Source of the DNA: Collinsella sp.
GTDB lineage: Bacteria; Actinomycetota; Coriobacteriia; Coriobacteriales; Coriobacteriaceae
NCBI GenBank assembly: GCA_020025115.1
Contig: JAHHSP010000089.1
Coordinates: 1 to 5,340 of the forward strand
Direction of reading: 5' to 3'
DNA length: 5,340 bases
Within the stretch, counting starts at the first letter, position 1; every line of letters starts with the position of its first letter. Below the pieces are notes generated by a model. The model ran no database searches and was not told the DNA's origin. It saw only the letters and a list, made by a program, of their open reading frames with translations. Shown here in pieces: positions 1 to 4,752 of this stretch. A program made the translations under genes and the position numbers.

Positions 1-110
1 TTCGAACGCGCAGAGACAGACGCCGCAAGGGCCAGGACAACAGCGACCGCACCCGGAAGAAGCTGGGTCGATATCAAGGTAAAACCAGACCCCCAATCAA
101 AAGCGCTCAT
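1..110 (-). CDS. N-terminal fragment of a probable membrane or exported protein, cut by the left edge
   Basis: Reading leftward from an ATG at 110-108, a frame stays open for 36 codons to the edge of the window. It begins MSAFDWGSGF, and from about residue 18 it has a hydrophobic stretch rich in Ala, Val and Leu (PGAVAVVLALAASVSA), which looks like the first membrane helix or an uncleaved signal anchor. A good Shine-Dalgarno (GAAGGGGG, reverse complement of roughly 114-121) sits a few bases upstream of the ATG, which is the main reason to believe the start. A TATAAG -10-like hexamer lies further upstream on the same strand (144-149), without a convincing -35. The gene is divergent from the XRE regulator at 266, so the two may share the intervening control region. 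Family cannot be recognised from 36 residues. The gene call is moderately sure and the function unknown. Confidence 0.55.
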   Translation of the reverse strand, partial: MSAFDWGSGFTLISTQLLPGAVAVVLALAASVSARS

Positions 111-186
111 GGCAACCCCCTTCTCAATCAACTTCTTTACCAGCTTATACCCCTCTGTGAAGTCAGACGATCTCCGCGTATGTCAC

Positions 187-211
187 GACCCGTTGCTTGC
201 GGCAACGGGTC
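187..211. promoter_or_regulatory. Perfect 10-bp inverted repeat, candidate operator in the divergent spacer
   Basis: GACCCGTTGC (187-196) and GCAACGGGTC (202-211) are exact reverse complements separated by 5 bp. The repeat lies 55 bp before the XRE regulator start at 266 and 77 bp before the leftward start at 110. It is not followed by a T-run on either strand, so it does not look like an intrinsic terminator. XRE-family dimers commonly bind palindromes next to their own genes, so an autoregulatory operator is the simplest reading. That is inference, because no clear -35/-10 pair for the rightward gene was found around it. Confidence 0.45.
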
Positions 212-265
212 ATCTGCGGACAGCATTGCGGTAACGTTGGAATCGGGTAAGAGAAAGGACCCGCC

Positions 266-775
266 ATGCTGAACGAGAACATCCGTGCCCTCAGAGCATC
301 GAAAGGCCTGTCGCAGGAAGAGCTCGCGCTCAAACTGAACGTGGTGAGGCAGACGGTTTCCAAGTGGGAACGTGGTCTGTCCGTGCCCGACGCGGAGATG
401 CTCATCGCCATCGGAGAGGTGCTCGGCACCCCGGTAAGCGCGCTGCTGGGCGAAACCGTCTCTCAAACCGAACCCGAAGGTCTGCAGATGCTATCCGAAA
501 AGCTCGAGGTTCTGAACGACCAGTTCGCGCGGGCACAGGAATCCAAACGCCGCGCACTGTGCGTCCTTTGCATCGCGATCGCCGCCGCCATCGCCCTGAC
601 CCTCATCGCGCTGGCGGCGATCGGAGACTCGTATCTCGAGTGGGATTTCTCCAACCCGGAATACGCGGTGGCCGGGACGATGCTTCACGGGTTCGAATGG
701 GTCTTCGTGCGGGTCGCCCCGTTTGCGCTGCTCGCCCTCGCTATGGGCGCAATCATGACCCGTAAGAAGGGCTAG
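266..775 (+). CDS. XRE-family helix-turn-helix regulator with C-terminal membrane anchor
   Basis: A 169-residue protein. Residues about 4-61 form a Cro/C1-type helix-turn-helix: the segment GLSQEELALKLNVVRQTVSK followed by WERG and LSVPDAEML is the classic pattern for this family (HTH_3), including the QxxVSKWE recognition helix. Residues about 70-95 are polar and helical (possible linker coiled coil). Two hydrophobic stretches follow, at about 97-119 and 144-163, with a short loop containing Trp, Glu and Asp between them, and the protein ends in a basic TRKKG tail. By the positive-inside pattern both ends are cytoplasmic, so the DNA-binding head would be tethered to the inner face of the membrane. 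The ATG is preceded by GAAAGGA (253-259) at a 6-base spacing. A perfect palindrome at 187-211 may be its operator. XRE regulators with a membrane tail are common in Firmicutes and Coriobacteria and often respond to envelope or transport partners; the ligand and targets here are unknown. Confidence 0.88.
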   Translation: MLNENIRALRASKGLSQEELALKLNVVRQTVSKWERGLSVPDAEMLIAIGEVLGTPVSALLGETVSQTEPEGLQMLSEKLEVLNDQFARAQESKRRALCVLCIAIAAAIALTLIALAAIGDSYLEWDFSNPEYAVAGTMLHGFEWVFVRVAPFALLALAMGAIMTRKKG

Positions 776-776
776 C

Positions 777-820
777 GCAACAAACCGTTGCTCGACCATC
801 GGAATGCGTCGCAGGATAAT
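777..820 (+). promoter_or_regulatory. Candidate promoter for the zinc-ribbon XRE regulator, with a small inverted repeat
   Basis: A -35-like TCGACC (792-797, four of six matches to TTGACA) and a -10-like GATAAT (815-820, five of six) are separated by exactly 17 bp. Just upstream, GCAAC (777-781) and GTTGC (787-791) form a 5-bp inverted repeat with a 5-bp gap, starting two bases after the stop codon of the previous gene. The 96-bp gap before the next start and the lack of overlap fit a separate promoter, but read-through from the upstream regulator remains possible. Confidence 0.4.
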
Positions 821-857
821 CGCAGTGAAGCGGCGAGGCCGAAGTCGCCGCCCGTTC

Positions 858-864
858 AAGGGAG
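858..864 (+). promoter_or_regulatory. Ribosome binding site deciding the start at 872
   Basis: AAGGGAG lies 7 bases before the ATG at 872. The same frame is open back to a TTG at 788, which would add 28 residues before the helix-turn-helix, but those are unlike any XRE N-terminus and would overlap the candidate promoter. The ATG at 872 is therefore chosen. Confidence 0.7.
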
Positions 865-871
865 ATCCGCC

Positions 872-1327
872 ATGATCCTGCTCAAAGACGCCCTCACCCA
901 GGCCCGACGCGAGCGCGGCCTCACCCAGGAGGAGCTCGCAGCGCGCCTGTACATCACGCGCCAGGCGGTCAGCCGCTGGGAGACCGGAGCGACCGAACCC
1001 GGCATCGACATGATCAAGCTCATCGCACGCGAGCTCGACGTCCCCGTGACGCACCTGCTCGACATGCCCGAGCACTACTGCCAGAGCTGCGGCATGATGT
1101 TCACCGAGCCGGGGCAGCACGGTCACGAGGCCGACGGCACCGAGACCGACGAGTTCTGCCGCTGGTGCTACGACGAGGGCGCCTACACCTACGAGACCAC
1201 CATGGAGGAGATGATCGAGGACTGCGCCCCGCGCATGGCCCAGAACATGGATTGGTCCGTGGACGAGTGCGCTTCGCTCCTCGGCGCCATCCTGCCGACG
1301 CTCCGCAGGTGGAAGAAGAAAGCCTAG
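872..1327 (+). CDS. XRE-family regulator fused to a C-terminal zinc ribbon
   Basis: A 151-residue two-domain protein. Residues about 4-62 are a Cro/C1 helix-turn-helix (GLTQEELAARLYITRQAVSR then WETG, TEPGIDMIKLIA). After a short hinge, a zinc-ribbon domain begins: C70-x2-C73 (YCQSCGMMF) and C96-x2-C99 (EFCRWCYDEGAYTY), with a Gly/His/Asp-rich loop between (GQHGHEADGTETDE). This CQSCGM...FCxxCY layout matches the putative zinc-ribbon family PF12674. That family is often found alone as a small protein and, in Firmicutes and Coriobacteria, fused behind XRE heads. Residues 110-148 (TMEEMIEDCAPRMAQ onward, ending LPTLRRWKKK) are the helical tail usual for it. All four cysteines are present, so metal binding is likely structural. 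The protein is soluble, with no membrane segment, unlike the XRE neighbour upstream. Target genes and signal are unknown. Confidence 0.88.
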   Translation: MILLKDALTQARRERGLTQEELAARLYITRQAVSRWETGATEPGIDMIKLIARELDVPVTHLLDMPEHYCQSCGMMFTEPGQHGHEADGTETDEFCRWCYDEGAYTYETTMEEMIEDCAPRMAQNMDWSVDECASLLGAILPTLRRWKKKA

Positions 1328-1329
1328 CC

Positions 1330-1559
1330 GATCGGACGACGCTTGTTTCCGCGAGGCTTTCGACGTTTCTTTTCGCGACGATCCTCCCAGTGCGGGCGCG
1401 CTTCGCCCCGGCACCGATCAGGGCAAACGTTTCAGACCGATTCGATGACGGCCTCGGCGCCATTCATGTCGACGGGCGCGGCGGCGGCAAACTTGGATTC
1501 CTCTCACGCCGAAACAGCCCATCACGACGTCCCGGGCAGGCAAAGCATGTCGTCCGATC
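1330..1559. repeat. 11-bp inverted repeat pair bracketing most of the convergent spacer
   Basis: GATCGGACGAC (1330-1340) and GTCGTCCGATC (1549-1559) are exact reverse complements, 208 bp apart. They enclose most of the spacer between two convergent genes. An 11-bp match is easy to find somewhere in 5 kb but less expected within a 278-bp interval. No target-site duplication is evident. It may be the end repeats of a small non-coding element, a long-range RNA pairing, or chance. Confidence 0.3.
1390..1414. terminator. Weak candidate terminator hairpin
   Basis: GTGCGGGCG (1390-1398) can pair with CGCCC (1404-1408) and GCAC (1411-1414) around a 5-base loop, with a 2-base bulge at 1409-1410. It lies about 60 bases past the stop of the rightward XRE gene. 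There is no T-tract after it on either strand, so it is not a classical intrinsic terminator. It is listed because it is the strongest local hairpin in this convergent spacer. Confidence 0.2.
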
Positions 1560-1605
1560 CGCCCCATGCGGCAAATACCCCACTGCAAGCCACTCGCCAT
1601 TTCGA

Positions 1606-2511
1606 TCATCGGGCCGCCCGCAACCCTGCCAGCACCTCGTGTCGCATCTGCCCCATGCGCGGAGTAAGCGGGTCGAGCGAAGGGTCGGCGGCCAGACGCT
1701 CGGCCTCCTCGGCCGAGCCATGCAAAAGCTCGTATTCGGCAAGGTAGAGCTGCCATTGCGCGCGCTGTTGATGGTATTCGGCGAGCATCATGCGATCGCG
1801 CATGCGGGCGGCGTCGGCCGCGTCGCGCTCCGCGGCCGGCCGCAGCAGCAGGGCATAGTCGGCCACCTGCGTGTCCGCGATGACCCGGTTCCCGCTGCCC
1901 TCCCTGAGGTTCCGCCGAAACGCCAAGAGACGCGCCATCGCGTCGCGGGCGCCGTCCATGTCACCCAGACTCAAACGGCTCAAAAACTCGATTTGCATAG
2001 CGCGAAACCATCTGAGGTCGTTCTTGCGCTTGAAGGAAAGGGATTCGACCCGCCCGATAGCAGAAGGCGCGTCGAGTTCCAAAAAGTCGCAATATGCCAG
2101 CTCTAAGGCGATGGTCTGGGCGGAGCGACCTTTGCGATCACGGGCGGCGAGGCCCTCCAATACCGCGCGATAGCGAGCGGGGTCGCAATCCCGCGAGACC
2201 AGCTCGCCCAGTGTGCCGAACAGCTTAGACGTCCGCAGGTAGTTGAGGACCACGATGACGGGCACGCACACGAGGCTCGCCAGATACAGCACCCCATACT
2301 CGAAATCGAGAGCCAAAAGGGCGGTAAACAGGCATACGAGCAACAAGCCGATCATCTGGATCTTGATGGCTCTCAGTCGCCCGAGATACACGTCCGTGAC
2401 CTGTCGTGCGTCCATTCCCCAATATGCGGAGCGAACCTCCTGCGACGGGGACACATTGAAAATGCGGTTGGGCTCCGGAGCCGGGGCGGGTTGCGTGGGT
2501 TTGTTGCTCAT
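1606..2511 (-). CDS. Uncharacterised membrane protein with two N-terminal helices and a long helical cytoplasmic tail
   Basis: A 301-residue protein of no family I can name. The N-terminus is a polar, Pro-rich segment (MSNKPTQPAPAPEPNR), followed by an amphipathic region. Two membrane helices follow, at about 52-69 (MIGLLLVCLFTALLALDF) and 74-91, joined by a very short turn, so both ends should be cytoplasmic. The remaining 200 residues are strongly helical with alternating Ala, Leu, Arg and acidic residues (for example DCDPARYRAVLEGLAA, SLGDMDGARDAMARLLAF, GSAEEAERLAADPSLDPL). The repeated pattern of paired helices around small residues resembles TPR-type repeats, suggesting a protein-binding scaffold. 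The start is set by GAGGAG 9 bases upstream; two in-frame earlier ATGs are less credible. It lies 192 bp downstream of the five-helix membrane gene on the same strand, so the two may be related in function. The gene is well supported and its function unknown. Confidence 0.8.
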   Translation of the reverse strand: MSNKPTQPAPAPEPNRIFNVSPSQEVRSAYWGMDARQVTDVYLGRLRAIKIQMIGLLLVCLFTALLALDFEYGVLYLASLVCVPVIVVLNYLRTSKLFGTLGELVSRDCDPARYRAVLEGLAARDRKGRSAQTIALELAYCDFLELDAPSAIGRVESLSFKRKNDLRWFRAMQIEFLSRLSLGDMDGARDAMARLLAFRRNLREGSGNRVIADTQVADYALLLRPAAERDAADAARMRDRMMLAEYHQQRAQWQLYLAEYELLHGSAEEAERLAADPSLDPLTPRMGQMRHEVLAGLRAAR

Positions 2512-2520
2512 GACGGTCAT

Positions 2521-2526
2521 CTCCTC
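2521..2526 (-). promoter_or_regulatory. Ribosome binding site deciding the start at 2511
   Basis: On the minus strand GAGGAG is followed by a 9-base spacer and ATG-AGC-AAC. An in-frame ATG at 2520-2518 directly abuts the GAGGAG, too close to be used efficiently. The frame also extends to an ATG at 2673, but that would add 54 residues encoded across the likely promoter. A 10-bp palindrome (CTCGCGCGAG, 2524-2533) overlaps this site. Confidence 0.55.
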
Positions 2527-2541
2527 GCGCGAGTTTTTGAT

Positions 2542-2547
2542 ATTGTA
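2542..2547 (-). promoter_or_regulatory. Possible -10 box for the leftward gene starting at 2511
   Basis: On the minus strand TACAAT (five of six matches to TATAAT) stands about 30 bases upstream of the start codon, in a local AT-rich patch within GC-rich DNA. No good -35 hexamer lies 16-18 bp further upstream, so this is a partial promoter at best. If real, the gene can be transcribed independently of its upstream neighbour, and a CTCGCGCGAG palindrome falls at or just after the start of the transcript. Confidence 0.3.
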
Positions 2548-2703
2548 CGTCGACGTGGGTGGAAGGCGGGGCCATCGGGCAGACGGCCAAAACCAGACGA
2601 ACACGGTGGAGTGCGAGACGTCCAACGGACACGGCGCTACGGGGACGACCGCGACCCCATAACGGATGCGCACGCTGGCGCGGCGCTTACGGGCCCGCCC
2701 ACC

Positions 2704-3531
2704 CTACTCGATCGGATCGCCCGCTGAGGCGGGGCCGTCAACGTCGCGCGCACCCACGAGCGTGCGCGTCTTGGGGTACCAACGCACCTCCGCCAGGGGT
2801 TCATCGAGCACCATCGCGACCTCGGGCCAATCCGCCGCGTTCACGCTGAGGCGCGCGTCGACGTGCCGGTCCCTGACCGAGGCCCCGTCCCTGTAGAGCG
2901 ACACCTCGTAAGTAGTCGGAGAGAGCACGGAGCCGCGCCCGCGCGGCTTGTGGACCTCAGCCTCGTAGAAGGCGAATGTCTCCTGCTCCCAGCCACCGTT
3001 GAGGTCTTCGAGCACCTCGCTGCAGGAAATCGCGCCACCCGCTATCGAGATTCCGGTCATCACGATACAGAACAAAATGAGCGCCGCAGACCCGGTGTGG
3101 TTGTAGGAGATGGGGTTCTTCTTGCGATAACGCCGATAGACGAAGGGAATCGCGCCGAAGGCGACCATGAGGGCGAGCCCGAGCACCCCGGTGCTGTCTG
3201 AGGAGGAGAGGGCGCCCATGGCGAGGAGAAACGGCACCGCGTAGCAGAGGAGGCCGAGCGCGATCCCGCCGAGCTCGCGTGCGAGCTCGGCGGGATCGAC
3301 GTGACGGCGATACATGCGCTGCAGATAGAGAAGGGGCGTAAAGCACAGCATCGAGACACCGAAGAGCATGAACCCAACTCCGGCATAAGCGCGGTTGTAC
3401 AACGCGACGGCCCCGACGCTCGCGGCGAAACGACCGTAGATCACTACGCCGAGCGCGGCGAAGAGCAATGCGCAGCCGATGATGGCGGCAGCGCCCTGCC
3501 TGCGATCACGTGCAATGGTTAAACGCGCCAC
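2704..3531 (-). CDS. Uncharacterised five-helix membrane protein with an outward C-terminal domain
   Basis: A 275-residue protein starting at a GTG (3531-3529), preceded by GAGGTG on the minus strand; no in-frame ATG gives a better start. Five hydrophobic helices are visible, at about 12-33, 50-71, 87-106, 114-132 and 148-168. Basic clusters (RDRRQ at the N-terminus, QRMYRRH after helix 2, YRRYRKK after helix 4) place those segments inside. That gives N-in topology and puts the soluble C-terminal domain (about 170-275) outside. This domain looks beta-rich, with segments such as TTYEVSLYRDGAS, DARLSVNA and EVRWYPKTRTLVGARDV; a sensor or binding role is a guess. I do not recognise the family. 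It is divergent from padR across a 253-bp spacer and is followed 192 bp later by another unknown membrane gene. A 38-bp palindrome lies within the codons for the loop between helices 2 and 3 (residues about 78-90). Confidence 0.82.
   Translation of the reverse strand: MARLTIARDRRQGAAAIIGCALLFAALGVVIYGRFAASVGAVALYNRAYAGVGFMLFGVSMLCFTPLLYLQRMYRRHVDPAELARELGGIALGLLCYAVPFLLAMGALSSSDSTGVLGLALMVAFGAIPFVYRRYRKKNPISYNHTGSAALILFCIVMTGISIAGGAISCSEVLEDLNGGWEQETFAFYEAEVHKPRGRGSVLSPTTYEVSLYRDGASVRDRHVDARLSVNAADWPEVAMVLDEPLAEVRWYPKTRTLVGARDVDGPASAGDPIE
3261..3298. repeat. 38-bp near-perfect palindrome inside the five-helix membrane gene
   Basis: The 18-bp arm CGATCCCGCCGAGCTCGC (3261-3278) is exactly mirrored as its reverse complement at 3281-3298, with only GT (3279-3280) between. 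It falls in coding sequence and encodes VDPAELARELGGI in the cytoplasmic loop between helices 2 and 3. Part of the symmetry follows from the repeated Glu-Leu pair written both times with the self-complementary GAGCTC, but the outer 10 bp on each side are also perfectly paired. The transcript would form a very stable, GC-rich hairpin. No T-run follows it. Confidence 0.85.
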
Positions 3532-3735
3532 AACAACACCTCGTTCATACCCAGAAGGCCCAGATCCCCACCCGTACCGATGGCCCTGACAAATCTAGCA
3601 CACGGCGAGCGCAACCCACCGGCGGACTTCGGCAAAGCGCCCGATGGGTCCGACATGCGCGAGCGGACCGATGGGAGCGCCTCGGCCGGCGGGGTGCAAC
3701 TCCCTCCGGCCATAAGGCCGACCCACTATAGCCCG
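3532..3735. other. Divergent spacer upstream of padR, no gene seen
   Basis: This stretch lies between the leftward membrane gene and the padR promoter. Frames crossing it lack ribosome binding sites and resemble nothing. Small inverted repeats are present: GGTCCG (3647-3652) with CGGACC (3664-3669), each next to a copy of CCGATGGG (3641-3648 and 3668-3675), and CGGCC (3707-3711) with GGCCG (3716-3720). A promoter for the leftward gene must lie here or overlap the padR promoter, but I could not identify it. Confidence 0.5.
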
Positions 3736-3764
3736 TTGACACCAGATACTATGCATCGTATAGT
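3736..3764 (+). promoter_or_regulatory. Strong promoter of the padR operon
   Basis: A perfect -35 TTGACA (3736-3741), a 17-bp spacer and a -10 TATAGT (3759-3764, five of six) make the best promoter in the window. Transcription would begin near 3771, giving a leader of only about 14 bases that is almost entirely the Shine-Dalgarno AAAGGAGG (3773-3780) before the ATG at 3785. Confidence 0.85.
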
Positions 3765-3768
3765 ATCT
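3744..3768. promoter_or_regulatory. Palindromic operator, probable PadR binding site
   Basis: AGATACTAT (3744-3752) and ATAGTATCT (3760-3768) are exact reverse complements with a 7-bp centre. The site covers most of the promoter spacer and all of the -10 box, so a bound dimer would block RNA polymerase. It is markedly AT-rich in GC-rich surroundings. PadR-family repressors usually autoregulate through AT-rich dyads, often with TACT/AGTA-like half-sites, and the gene directly downstream is a PadR. No second copy was noticed in the window. Confidence 0.75.
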
Positions 3769-3784
3769 GCCGAAAGGAGGTATC

Positions 3785-4099
3785 ATGGATCCCCAGCTGA
3801 AGCGCGGCTTTCTCGAGATGTGCGTGCTCGCATCGCTCAAGGGGAGAGATTCCTACGGCTACCAAATCGTCAAAGATGTCCCCGATATCCTGGAACTCAC
3901 GGAATCGACTCTCTACCCGCTGCTCAAACGCCTTGAAAAAGCCCAATGCCTGGCCGCCTACTCCGTGGAGCACAACGGCCGATTGCGGAAGTACTACCGG
4001 CTCACGCCCATCGGCGAAAAACGAATCGCCGAATTCCTCTCCGAGCAGGCAGACATCATGTCGATCTATGACTTTGTGAAGCGAGGTGCATCACGATGA
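3785..4099 (+). CDS. PadR-family transcriptional repressor (short form)
   Basis: A 104-residue winged-helix protein covering the PadR N-terminal domain almost exactly (PF03551). The hallmarks are all present: LKRGFLEMCVLASL at the first helix, DSYGYQIVKDV, the recognition helix ESTLYPLLKRLEK, and the wing GRLRKYYRLTPIGEKRI. A short C-terminal helix (about 82-98) serves for dimerisation, as in the small PadR class that lacks the long C-terminal domain. It follows a strong promoter with an overlapping palindrome, so autorepression is likely. Its TGA overlaps the ATG of the next gene (ATGA, 4096-4099), indicating translational coupling. PadR genes in this arrangement, ahead of a DUF1700/HAAS membrane protein and a DUF4097 protein, are a recurring module in Gram-positive bacteria. 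The inducing signal is unknown and presumably comes through the membrane partner. Confidence 0.93.
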   Translation: MDPQLKRGFLEMCVLASLKGRDSYGYQIVKDVPDILELTESTLYPLLKRLEKAQCLAAYSVEHNGRLRKYYRLTPIGEKRIAEFLSEQADIMSIYDFVKRGASR

Positions 4100-4752
4100 C
4101 CAAGCAAGAATTCCTATCCGAGCTCGCACAAGCGTTGAGCGGGCTCCCGCATGCGGAAGCGCAGCAGGCTCTCGCGTTTTACGAGGAGGCCATCAACGAC
4201 CGCATGGAAGACGGCCTCTCTGAAGAGGAGGCGGTGGCCGACCTGGGACCGGTTGAAGAGATCGCAGCCCATATTGCGATCGAGACACCGCCCATGCGCC
4301 GCGCCATGGCCCGTGCAAACACGGGCAGCCGCCCTCTCAACATCGCGCTGCTCGTCCTGTTCTCCCCCATCTGGATCCCCGTGACATTTGCGCTCTCGAT
4401 GGCAGCTCTCGCCATATATCTCAGCATCTGGGTCGTCATCGCCTCGCTTTGGATCGTCGATGCCGTGCTGGTGCTCATGCCCCTTGCCGGGTTTTCCGCA
4501 TTCATCTCGCTTGCAGGCAGCGATGATCCCGCCTCGGGTCGGTTCGCCCTCGGCCTCACGCTCACCGTGGGAGGCATCGGGCTGCCCGCCTTCTTCGGCG
4601 TCTTCTGGACCAGCAAGCTGCTCTTCCACGTGACACGCTCATTCGCGCGCCGGGTCGCGAGGCTCTTCGTGCGCGTGCGTGACGAACAAGGCGCCAACGG
4701 CAATGCGACGGACCATCCACCCATCCTCGAAGAAGGCGATTCCCATGCGTAA
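4096..4752 (+). CDS. DUF1700 / HAAS-domain membrane protein
   Basis: A 218-residue protein. Residues 1-62 form the helical HAAS-type domain seen in DUF1700 proteins (PF08006): MTKQEFLSELAQALSGLP, then a second helix ending FYEEAINDRMEDGLSEEEA, then the VADLGPVEEIAAHI segment. These match the family's usual L-x2-LP...YY-E...D...G...EEA...LG pattern. After a basic linker (RRAMARANTGSR), about four hydrophobic helices follow, at roughly 82-103, 104-121, 122-140 and 148-172. A basic segment (RSFARRVARLFVRVR) and a polar tail complete it, so both ends should be cytoplasmic. In this family the HAAS domain is thought to communicate with the co-encoded PadR; that is inference from conserved gene order. 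It starts within the padR stop codon (ATGA overlap) with GAGGT about 8 bases upstream, and its end overlaps the next start by 8 bases, so the three genes form one translationally coupled operon. Confidence 0.88.
   Translation: MTKQEFLSELAQALSGLPHAEAQQALAFYEEAINDRMEDGLSEEEAVADLGPVEEIAAHIAIETPPMRRAMARANTGSRPLNIALLVLFSPIWIPVTFALSMAALAIYLSIWVVIASLWIVDAVLVLMPLAGFSAFISLAGSDDPASGRFALGLTLTVGGIGLPAFFGVFWTSKLLFHVTRSFARRVARLFVRVRDEQGANGNATDHPPILEEGDSHA

Larger units (their letters stand above)
1328..1605. other. Convergent intergenic spacer without a recognisable gene
   Basis: This 278-bp stretch separates the stop of the zinc-ribbon XRE gene from the stop of the leftward membrane gene. Open frames crossing it are long only because of high GC. 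None starts after a credible ribosome binding site, and none encodes anything familiar. It contains an imperfect hairpin (1390-1414) and an 11-bp inverted repeat pair (1330-1340 and 1549-1559), both listed separately. No T-tract terminator was found for either gene. Confidence 0.6.
2512..2703. other. Spacer between the two leftward membrane genes
   Basis: 192 bp holding the leader of the downstream gene (ribosome site, possible -10 box, 10-bp palindrome at 2524-2533). The rest, about 2550-2703, shows no convincing terminator for the upstream gene and no gene. Confidence 0.5.

Noticed and set aside
788..871. TTG start adding 28 residues to the zinc-ribbon XRE regulator
   Set aside because: The ATG at 872 has AAGGGAG 7 bases upstream and begins directly at the helix-turn-helix. 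The extension overlaps a promoter-like sequence.
491..1414. Long leftward open frame (307 codons) opposite both XRE genes
   Set aside because: It runs antisense to two well-supported regulators, resembles no family, and is explained by GC-rich codon structure on the other strand.
1832..1843. GCGGCCGGCCGC 12-bp palindrome in the two-helix membrane gene
   Set aside because: It is only G and C in a GC-rich coding region and short enough for chance; nothing else marks it.
1165..2106. Long rightward open frame (313 codons) crossing the end of the zinc-ribbon XRE gene and the two-helix membrane gene
   Set aside because: It overlaps two better genes, has Arg/Pro/His-rich composition typical of shadow frames, and lacks a ribosome binding site.
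2512..2673. 54-residue N-terminal extension of the two-helix membrane protein
   Set aside because: The extension has no good ribosome binding site and would cover the possible promoter. GAGGAG at a 9-base spacing supports the start at 2511.
3707..3720. CGGCC-ATAA-GGCCG hairpin as a terminator
   Set aside because: It has a 5-bp stem, no T-run on either strand, and lies between divergent genes, where no terminator is needed.
3580..3936. Rightward open frame crossing the padR promoter and the start of padR
   Set aside because: It overlaps padR in another frame, contains the promoter and operator, and has no familiar content.
4114..4724. Leftward open frames of 171 and 181 codons opposite the HAAS gene
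   Set aside because: Both are antisense shadows of a confidently recognised coding region.
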